From contig JAQUWU010000035.1 in NCBI GenBank assembly GCA_028692715.1, positions 1 through 51,916 on the forward strand: 51,916 bases of DNA, in the 5' to 3' direction. The translations under genes and the position numbers were made by a program. The notes beneath the pieces are model-generated. The model was not told the origin of the DNA. It searched no databases and saw nothing but the letters and a program-made list of their open reading frames with translations. This document shows positions 46,014 to 51,916 of the stretch, piece after piece. The DNA is from Paludibacter sp. (GTDB lineage: Bacteria > Bacteroidota > Bacteroidia > Bacteroidales > Paludibacteraceae). Positions within the stretch are counted from its first letter, which is position 1. Every line of letters begins with the position of its first letter.

Positions 46014-47006
46014 ATGGCTGAAAACAGCGATAGAAAATTATTCAGATTTTATATTCAAAAGCTTAAATCATTCTTTTTTTCAAAAGATATTTTAAGCTTT
46101 TTGCTTTTTCTTGCCCTTTCTGCAACGTTTTGGTTTGTCAATGCGTTAGGAAAGGAAAGAGATACAACTATTACTATTCCGCTGCGTTACATTGGAGTTC
46201 CACAGAATATTGCAATAACAAACAATCCTCCTACAGAAATTAAATTAAATGTAAAAGATCAGGGTGTTAAACTTTTTGCATATACTCAAGAATCTTTTAC
46301 CCCACTTACAATTGATTTAAGTCGTACTTTTTATCAAAAAGGAGAAATATTGATTACATCCGATCAGATTAATGGTCGTATTAAACGTTATATGCATTTA
46401 CAACCTTCCACCATAATTTTGGAAGTGCAACCCGATTCTATTTTGGTACAATATGAGAAGTTAGCAATGAAAACAATTCCTATTGAATTTGTTGCTAAAC
46501 TTGAATTAGCTCATCAATATATTTTGAGTAATAAAATTCAGTTGGAACCTTCATCTGTTACAGTTTTTGGACCAAAAAATATTATTGATTCGTTGAAAAC
46601 AATAAAAACAGAGTTTAAGGAGTTGAAAAGTTTAAATGATACTAATATTTTTAACTGTAAACTGAAGCCTATAAACTCGGTTAAATATTCAACTGATGAA
46701 ATAAAAGTCAGTGTTTTTGTCGAGTTATTTACGGAGAAAAAAATAACATTAGCAATTACAAATATTAATTGTCCGGAAAATTTATCCATTCGAACTTTTC
46801 CAGCATTTGTAAATGCCACCTATTCGGTTGGTTTAAGTCATTTTAATTCAATAGATCCAAAAGCTATTCAGGTGTATATTGATTACAACGATTTAAAGAA
46901 AAGTAAAGAGAGTAAACAAAAACTTAAAATCATCAATACTTCAGCAAATATCTCAAATTTGCGAATAACACCTCAAGAGGTAGAATTTATTTTGGAAGAG
47001 AAATAA
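46014..47006 (+). CDS. YbbR-like domain protein
   Basis: 330 residues. One N-terminal membrane helix (ILSFLLFLALSATFWFVNAL) is followed by an extracytoplasmic part with YbbR-type repeats: IPLRYIGVPQNIAITNNPP and later SSVTVFGPKNIIDSLKTIKT, each a short beta-rich unit. YbbR proteins in other bacteria influence diadenylate cyclase or cell-envelope functions; the role here is open. It starts 9 bp after yajC and ends 3 bp before the aminotransferase gene. In many relatives coaE follows instead. Confidence 0.88.
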   Translation: MAENSDRKLFRFYIQKLKSFFFSKDILSFLLFLALSATFWFVNALGKERDTTITIPLRYIGVPQNIAITNNPPTEIKLNVKDQGVKLFAYTQESFTPLTIDLSRTFYQKGEILITSDQINGRIKRYMHLQPSTIILEVQPDSILVQYEKLAMKTIPIEFVAKLELAHQYILSNKIQLEPSSVTVFGPKNIIDSLKTIKTEFKELKSLNDTNIFNCKLKPINSVKYSTDEIKVSVFVELFTEKKITLAITNINCPENLSIRTFPAFVNATYSVGLSHFNSIDPKAIQVYIDYNDLKKSKESKQKLKIINTSANISNLRITPQEVEFILEEK

Positions 47007-47009
47007 AAA

Positions 47010-48140
47010 ATGGAAAAAATTCAAATGGTTGACTTGAAAAGTCAATACGAAAAAATAAAAACAGAAGTCAATGCCGGTATTCAGGAAGTAATTGATACCA
47101 CAGCTTTTATCAAAGGTGGAAAGGTGATTGATTTTCAGCATGATCTTGAAAAATACTTACAAGTGAAACATGTTATTCCTGTAGGTAATGGAACAGATGC
47201 TTTACAAATTGCCTTGATGGCTTTATGTTTGAAATCCGGGGATGAAGTTATTGTACCCACCTTTACATTTATTGCTACTGCCGAAGTGGCAGCTTTGCTA
47301 GGTTTAACACCTGTTGTTGTGGATGTTGATTTTGAAACATTTAATATTTCAATTGATGCTTTAAAAAAAACAATAACTCCCCGAACAAAAGCAATAGTTC
47401 CAGTTCATCTCTTTGGTCAAAATGCTAATATGGAAGCTATTCTAGCAATTGCAAAAGAAAACAATCTCTATGTTGTGGAAGATGCTTGTCAATCGATAGG
47501 ATCAGAATTTAGCTTCTCCGATGGTAAAAAATGTCAATCGGGAACGATGGGTGATATCGGTTGTACTTCTTTTTTCCCTTCAAAAAATTTGGGTTGTTTT
47601 GGCGATGGAGGTGCAATTTTTACAAACAATGATGAACTAGCAGCCAAGATGCGTTCTATCGCAAACCACGGAATGGAAGTGCGATATTATCATGATCATG
47701 TTGGCGTTAATTCAAGATTAGATAGTATTCAGGCTGCTGTTTTAGATGTTAAACTGAGACATTTGGATGAATATTGCAATGCCCGTCGGAATGCAGCCGA
47801 TTATTATGATAAAGTATTTTCCACTACCGAGAAAATATTAATTCCGGCACGATCTTCATTTTCAACGCATGTTTTTCATCAGTATACTTTAAAATTAATC
47901 GGAGTAAACAGAGCTGAATTAATAAAGCATCTTAACGATAAAGGAATACCGGCAATGATATATTATCCTGTTCCGTTACATTTACAAAAAGCATATCAAA
48001 ACAGTAGATATAAAGCCGGTGATTTTCCTGTGGCCGAGAAATTATGTGAATGTGTAATGTCATTGCCTATGCATACTGAATTGAGCAATGAACAATTGGA
48101 GTATATTACCAATTCAGTTATGGAATTTATAAAAAAGTAA
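47010..48140 (+). CDS. wbpE: DegT/DnrJ sugar aminotransferase, WbpE/WlbC type
   Basis: 376 residues. It is a PLP enzyme likely to convert UDP-3-keto-GlcNAcA to the 3-amino sugar. IQMVDLKSQYEKIK is the standard WbpE opening; VGNGTDALQIALMAL, VPTFTFIATAEVAALLG, EDACQSIGSEF and SFFPSKNLGCFGDGGAI (catalytic Lys) follow. NHGMEVRYYHDHVGVNSRLD is also typical. It starts 3 bp after ybbR, so it is translated from the same message, and the acetyltransferase and dehydrogenase of the same pathway follow. Confidence 0.92.
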   Translation: MEKIQMVDLKSQYEKIKTEVNAGIQEVIDTTAFIKGGKVIDFQHDLEKYLQVKHVIPVGNGTDALQIALMALCLKSGDEVIVPTFTFIATAEVAALLGLTPVVVDVDFETFNISIDALKKTITPRTKAIVPVHLFGQNANMEAILAIAKENNLYVVEDACQSIGSEFSFSDGKKCQSGTMGDIGCTSFFPSKNLGCFGDGGAIFTNNDELAAKMRSIANHGMEVRYYHDHVGVNSRLDSIQAAVLDVKLRHLDEYCNARRNAADYYDKVFSTTEKILIPARSSFSTHVFHQYTLKLIGVNRAELIKHLNDKGIPAMIYYPVPLHLQKAYQNSRYKAGDFPVAEKLCECVMSLPMHTELSNEQLEYITNSVMEFIKK

Positions 48141-48149
48141 AAAGTTAAG

Positions 48150-48224
48150 TAGTTAATTAATTGATTAGTTAGTATTTGAGAATCGAGAACTTCGAAAACA
48201 ATTACCTAATCAACCAACTAACCA
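48150..48224. repeat. Imperfect inverted repeat between sugar genes
   Basis: TAGTTAATTAATTGATTAG (48150-48168) and CTAATCAACCAACTAACCA (48206-48224) are inverted with four mismatches. It resembles common GTTAGTTGGTTGATTAG intergenic sequence of the phylum. Its position shows that the open frame before 48242 is not coding. Confidence 0.5.
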
Positions 48225-48241
48225 ATCCCCAAATAACCATT

Positions 48242-48814
48242 ATGAATTACTTTGCACACGAAACAGCAATAATTGACAACAATTGCGAAATAGGAAACGG
48301 AACTAAAATCTGGCATTTTTCACATATCATGTCGGGTTGTGTTATTGGAGAATCTTGTAATATCGGGCAAAATGTAGTAATTTCGCCCGAAGTTATACTT
48401 GGTCGTAACGTAAAGATTCAAAATAATGTTTCGGTTTATACAGGTGTAATTTGCGAAGATGACGTATTTCTTGGACCTTCAATGGTTTTTACTAATGTAA
48501 TTAACCCCAGAAGTCACGTAAACCGTAAAAACGAGTATGCTCAAACGATTGTCAGAAAAGGTGCAAGTATTGGTGCAAATGCCACAGTTGTTTGCGGAAA
48601 TGAAATTGGCGAATTTGCCTTGATAGGAGCAGGAGCCGTTATAACAAAACCGGTAAAGGCTTTTGCATTAGTAGTTGGAAATCCGGCAAAACAAATTGGT
48701 TGGGTGAGCGAAAATGGACAGAAATTACATTTTGATGAAAATGGAAAAGCAATTTGTCCAGAAACAGGTCAAGAATATTTATTACAGGAAAATCATATAA
48801 AAAGAATTAAATAA
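48242..48814 (+). CDS. wbpD: UDP-sugar N-acetyltransferase, WbpD/WlbB type (left-handed beta helix)
   Basis: 190 residues from the ATG at 48242; this matches the 191 or so residues of WbpD, while an in-frame ATG 22 codons earlier lies in repeat sequence. Hexapeptide repeats run from DNNCEIGNGTKIWHFSHIM through SIGANATVVCGNEIGEFALIG, including the catalytic-type His-rich HFSHIM. The C-terminal CPETGQEY is typical. It would acetylate the 3-amino group of UDP-GlcNAc3NA with acetyl-CoA. It is followed by the dehydrogenase after 14 bp. Confidence 0.92.
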   Translation: MNYFAHETAIIDNNCEIGNGTKIWHFSHIMSGCVIGESCNIGQNVVISPEVILGRNVKIQNNVSVYTGVICEDDVFLGPSMVFTNVINPRSHVNRKNEYAQTIVRKGASIGANATVVCGNEIGEFALIGAGAVITKPVKAFALVVGNPAKQIGWVSENGQKLHFDENGKAICPETGQEYLLQENHIKRIK

Positions 48815-48828
48815 TTGGGAGTTGAATT

Positions 48829-49848
48829 ATGATAAAATTTGCAGTAATTGGTCAGGGACACATTGGAAAACGACATGCAGAGATGATTCGTAGGAATCCG
48901 GAATCAGAACTTGTTGCAGTGTGTGATGTCCTTTCAAAGAAAGAGGTGGGATTGGATGATATTGAAGAACCTTATTTTTCAAGTTATGAAGAACTTTTAA
49001 AAGCGGATTTGGATATTGATGTAGTAAATATATGTACTCCAAATGGTTATCATGCCGACTATGCTATTAAAGCTTTGCAGGCAAAAAAACATGTGGTTCT
49101 CGAAAAACCCATTGCTTTGACAAAAGCAGATGCTGAAAAAATACTTTTCAAATCACTCGAAATGTCAAAACATGTTTTTAGTGTTATGCAAAACCGTTAT
49201 TCACCACCTTCAGTTTGGTTAAAAGAATTGGTCGACAATAATACACTTGGTGATATTTTTATGGTAAAACTAAGCTGCTACTGGAATCGCGACGAACGTT
49301 ATTATAAAAAAGGGAACTGGCATGGTGATGCAAAATTGGACGGAGGAACATTATTTACTCAGTTTTCACATTTTATTGATATTATGTATTGGCTTTTTGG
49401 CGATGTACAAAATATCCGTGGAAATTTTGCCGATTTTAGTCATAAAGAGTTGACTGATTTTGAAGATAGTGGTGTGGTTACTTTTGATTTTATAAACGGT
49501 GGAATGGGTTGTTTGAATTATTCTACGGCTGTTTGGGATAAAAACTTGGAAAGCAGCATTACAATAGTTGGATCAAAAGGGACTGTAAAAGTTGCCGGAC
49601 AATATATGAATGAAGTAACGTATTGTCACATAAAAGATTATGTAATGCCTGAGCTAGCACCATCCAATCCACCAAACGATTATGGTGCTTATAAAGGTTC
49701 TGCTCAAAATCATCATTTGGTTATTCAAAATGTAGTTGAAAAACTTACTGATAAAGGAACTATCACCACGAATGTTTTAGAAGGATTGAAAGTCGTTGAT
49801 ATTATTGAGCGGATTTATGCTGTACGTGATGCACAGTGGAAAAAATAA
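48829..49848 (+). CDS. wbpB: UDP-GlcNAcA 3-dehydrogenase, WbpB/WlbA type (Gfo/Idh/MocA)
   Basis: 339 residues. KFAVIGQGHIGKRHAEMIRR is the NAD-binding site, VVNICTPNGYHADYAIKAL and KHVVLEKPIAL (EKP catalytic Lys) follow, and DGGTLFTQFSHFIDIMYWLFG is typical of WlbA/WbpB. It would oxidise C3 of UDP-GlcNAcA before the aminotransferase step. With WbpE and WbpD it covers three of the four steps from UDP-GlcNAcA to UDP-GlcNAc3NAcA-type precursors; the C6 dehydrogenase is not in the window. Confidence 0.9.
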   Translation: MIKFAVIGQGHIGKRHAEMIRRNPESELVAVCDVLSKKEVGLDDIEEPYFSSYEELLKADLDIDVVNICTPNGYHADYAIKALQAKKHVVLEKPIALTKADAEKILFKSLEMSKHVFSVMQNRYSPPSVWLKELVDNNTLGDIFMVKLSCYWNRDERYYKKGNWHGDAKLDGGTLFTQFSHFIDIMYWLFGDVQNIRGNFADFSHKELTDFEDSGVVTFDFINGGMGCLNYSTAVWDKNLESSITIVGSKGTVKVAGQYMNEVTYCHIKDYVMPELAPSNPPNDYGAYKGSAQNHHLVIQNVVEKLTDKGTITTNVLEGLKVVDIIERIYAVRDAQWKK

Positions 49849-49921
49849 GCATCAAATAAGCTTTCTATGGAAGTAACCAAACAAAGCAAATAATTTTTAA
49901 ATCATTATCGTAAAAAAAAAT

Positions 49922-50389
49922 ATGCTTCAAAGAATTCAAACAATTTATTTACTGATTATTGTAATTTTGTCTGGTGTTACTCTGTTTTCTCCAGTTGCCG
50001 ATTTGATTAACAATACCAATATGGCTATGTATATCATGAGTTATAAAGGGATTTTTTTGCAATCAGCTACAGGAAATGTATATCAATCCGGTGTTTGGGG
50101 CTTAACTGCTATAGGAGCAATTGTTCCGGTTATAGCCCTAATAACCATGTTCCTATATAAAAGAAGAATACTACAGGTTCGTTTGTCTATATTCAATATG
50201 GTATTGATGGCCGGTTATTATGCATTATTATTTATCTACATTTGGTTTGCAGGTCAAAACCTTCATACCGATTGGAGTTTGCGAATTGTAACAGCATTTC
50301 CTTTGGTAAATATTGTCTTTAATATTTTGGCAATACGCGCAATTGGAAAAGATGAAGCACTTGTCAGATCATTGAACAGAATAAGATAA
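49922..50389 (+). CDS. DUF4293 family four-helix membrane protein
   Basis: 155 residues with four membrane helices (about residues 7-27, 57-77, 87-110 and 120-140). The opening MLQRIQTIYLLIIVILSGV and the closing AIRAIGKDEALVRSLNRIR are characteristic of this Bacteroidota-specific family. Function is unknown. The preceding gap is 73 bp, so it may be transcribed with the sugar genes; a terminator follows. Confidence 0.9.
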   Translation: MLQRIQTIYLLIIVILSGVTLFSPVADLINNTNMAMYIMSYKGIFLQSATGNVYQSGVWGLTAIGAIVPVIALITMFLYKRRILQVRLSIFNMVLMAGYYALLFIYIWFAGQNLHTDWSLRIVTAFPLVNIVFNILAIRAIGKDEALVRSLNRIR

Positions 50390-50413
50390 TTAATCTTTAA
50401 GTATTTATAATAT

Positions 50414-50444
50414 AAACGCCTCTTTTGGGGCGTTTGTTGTTTAA
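50414..50444 (+). terminator. Terminator after the DUF4293 gene
   Basis: AAACGCC pairs with GGCGTTT (50414-50420 and 50429-50435) around an 8-nt loop, followed by GTTGTTTAATT. The T tract is interrupted by G residues. Confidence 0.75.
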
Positions 50445-50502
50445 TTATAAATTGCCGAACAATGAATAATGTTCGATTGTTTGTTCTCCAAAAGAATATT
50501 CA

Positions 50503-51441
50503 ATGAAAACATATTTGTCAATCTCAATTATTGCAGTATTTTTGCTTCTTAGCCAAAGTGCCTGTAATCAACAAGTAAAAAAAATGAAATACAATAAATT
50601 AACTTCAGAAGAACAGTCAGTTATCTTAAACAAGGCTACTGAGCGACCATTTACAGGAGAATATGTAAATACTACTGCCAAAGGGACTTATGAATGTCGA
50701 CAATGTAATGCACCCTTATATCGTTCCGAAGATAAATTCAAGTCTGATTGTGGATGGCCTAGTTTCGATGATGAAATTCCCGGTGCTGTAAAAAAAGTGT
50801 TGGATACCGATGGTCGACGTACTGAAATTATTTGTGCCAATTGTGGCGGTCACCTTGGACATGTCTTTGTAGGAGAGCAGCTTACCAAAAAAAATACACG
50901 CTATTGTGTGAACTCAATATCAATGAAATTTATACCCGATAAAATTATGACGAATAAAAATGAAGAAGTGGCCTATCTTGCTTCAGGCTGTTTTTGGGGA
51001 ACTCAGTATTATCTTATGAAATCACCCGGAATTATTTCAACTACAGTTGGTTATATGGGCGGGCATACTAAAAATCCCTCTTATAAGGAAGTGTGTACTG
51101 GAACAACCGGACATGTGGAAACAACTGAAGTTGTGTTTGATAAAACCAAAACATCGTACGAAGATTTGGTAAAGCTTTACTATGAAACACATGATTTTAC
51201 GCAAGTTGGAGGACAAGGACCAGATATTGGTGATCAATACCAATCAGTAATATTTTACACGAACGACGAACAACGAAAAATAGCTGAAAAGTACGTTGAA
51301 ATTTTAACGGGAAAAGGCTATAAAGTGGCTACTCTGTTGCGTCCTGCACCTGAATTCTGGCCGGCAGAGGATTATCATCAGGAATATTACGAAAAGAAAC
51401 ACGGAACTCCCTATTGTCATATTTATCGAAAATTATTCTAA
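50503..51441 (+). CDS. MsrB-MsrA fusion methionine sulfoxide reductase lipoprotein
   Basis: 312 residues. A lipoprotein signal with lipobox QSAC (Cys21) places it in the envelope. The MsrB domain (about 32-150) has two CxxC zinc sites (CRQC, CANC) and the catalytic Cys135 in RYCVNS. The MsrA domain (about 155-312) has GCFWG at 162-166 with catalytic Cys163, GYMGGHTKNPSY and GDQYQS. It repairs both R and S forms of methionine sulfoxide in exported proteins. B-then-A order is opposite to the common MsrA-MsrB fusions. It stands alone between two terminators. Confidence 0.95.
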   Translation: MKTYLSISIIAVFLLLSQSACNQQVKKMKYNKLTSEEQSVILNKATERPFTGEYVNTTAKGTYECRQCNAPLYRSEDKFKSDCGWPSFDDEIPGAVKKVLDTDGRRTEIICANCGGHLGHVFVGEQLTKKNTRYCVNSISMKFIPDKIMTNKNEEVAYLASGCFWGTQYYLMKSPGIISTTVGYMGGHTKNPSYKEVCTGTTGHVETTEVVFDKTKTSYEDLVKLYYETHDFTQVGGQGPDIGDQYQSVIFYTNDEQRKIAEKYVEILTGKGYKVATLLRPAPEFWPAEDYHQEYYEKKHGTPYCHIYRKLF

Positions 51442-51448
51442 AGAAAAC

Positions 51449-51481
51449 GCCTGAACATTTAATCGTTCAGGCATTTTCTTT
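51449..51481 (+). terminator. Terminator after the msrBA gene
   Basis: GCCTGAAC pairs with GTTCAGGC (51449-51456 and 51465-51472) around an 8-nt loop, followed by ATTTTCTTTT. Confidence 0.9.
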
Positions 51482-51518
51482 TATTAGCTCAATTATAAAT
51501 ATACGATTTAGAAAAGTT

Positions 51519-51551
51519 AATAGAACCTGCCTGCTGTAGGCAGGTTCTATT
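51519..51551. repeat. Foldback repeat, perfect 13-bp stem
   Basis: AATAGAACCTGCC and GGCAGGTTCTATT flank a 7-nt loop. CCTGCC...GGCAGG hairpins are frequent interspersed motifs in Bacteroidota. It is followed by TTTTATC, so a second terminator is also possible. Confidence 0.65.
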
Positions 51552-51916
51552 TTTTATCTTTAATATAGAAATACGACTCCCGAATTCTATCGGGATTGAA
51601 TTCTATTACTTCTATTATTTATTATCCGAATTCTGGGAACTCTCAACTAGGTGTTAATACTAACCTGATTCGTTTTCGATTGGATTATGTTTCCTTGATA
51701 TTTTGAAATACATAGCTACAAAATAAATTGGTAATTTACTAATAGTCAATATCTCCTGTGTACTACAAATAAATTTTAAAATATATTTAATGAGTCCCCT
51801 CTGATTACCACCAATTTTCAAAAAGTTGAAAAATGCATAATTCTGGGTTTTTTATTCATTATTATTTTGATTGCAAATACAGATACAATTATTTGTATAT
51901 TGTAACATCTATTTAC

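Larger units (their letters stand above)
51442..51916. other. Intergenic tail of the window
   Basis: After the msrBA terminator this stretch holds the 51519-51551 foldback and short CTATCGGGATTGAATTC-type sequences near 51587. I see no gene before the window ends. Confidence 0.55.

Noticed and set aside
48176-48241. Earlier start for the WbpD-type gene
   Set aside because: The extra codons lie in an inverted-repeat stretch and the protein from 48242 already has the full family length.

Overview
The window looks like core chromosome of an AT-rich Bacteroidota (most likely Bacteroidales-type) bacterium. The evidence is the gene families present (long NusB-YajC-YbbR block, LL-diaminopimelate aminotransferase, DUF4293, PL10 pectate lyase, large PurF-like paralog beside glmS), lipoprotein signal peptides, almost no Shine-Dalgarno sequences, and several TAnnTTTG -7 promoter elements. 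I see no rRNA, tRNA, CRISPR array, intact insertion sequence or phage. The species cannot be named from the sequence alone.

Left part (1-14746): a truncated ABC permease with its lipoprotein binding protein (minus); a Ste24-type M48 protease, MTA/SAH nucleosidase and a membrane pyrophosphatase with Na+-type and K+-dependent signatures (plus). A pectin-use region follows: an EEP-family lipoprotein and a PL10 pectate lyase (minus) lie divergent from uxaB-uxaA (plus), with a 672-bp control region between them. A DUF255 thioredoxin-fold protein follows.

Middle (14819-28174): an eight-gene minus-strand redox operon (thioredoxin-like, small membrane protein, methyltransferase, DoxX, MarR regulator, MDR reductase, YqhD-like dehydrogenase) ends at a perfect 30-bp palindromic terminator. 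Upstream of it lie a second 30-bp palindrome, a MITE-like inverted-repeat element and an MBL-fold gene broken by a one-base frameshift. Then come an ICMT-like protein, a methyltransferase, bcp, a hotdog thioesterase and an alanine:cation symporter, and a surface-polysaccharide trio (flippase, glycosyltransferase, FemAB-like transferase).

Right part (28312-51916): bactofilin, YhdH reductase, dapL, glmS and a PurF-like paralog; a cupin; secA-lgt-ubiE (minus); ppc; a 956-bp non-coding stretch with decayed repeats and a possible gene remnant; nusB-yajC-ybbR continuing with 3-bp spacing into three UDP-GlcNAc3NAcA genes (WbpE, WbpD, WbpB types); DUF4293; and an MsrB-MsrA fusion lipoprotein.

Most of the content is ordinary housekeeping or accessory metabolism. 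I found no clear new multi-gene defence or mobile system. The points most worth a second look are the uxaBA leader and operator-like palindrome, the frameshifted MBL gene, the repeat families (one of which supplies a stop codon), the 43.7-44.7 kb relic region, and the attachment of sugar-nucleotide genes to the nusB-yajC-ybbR operon.
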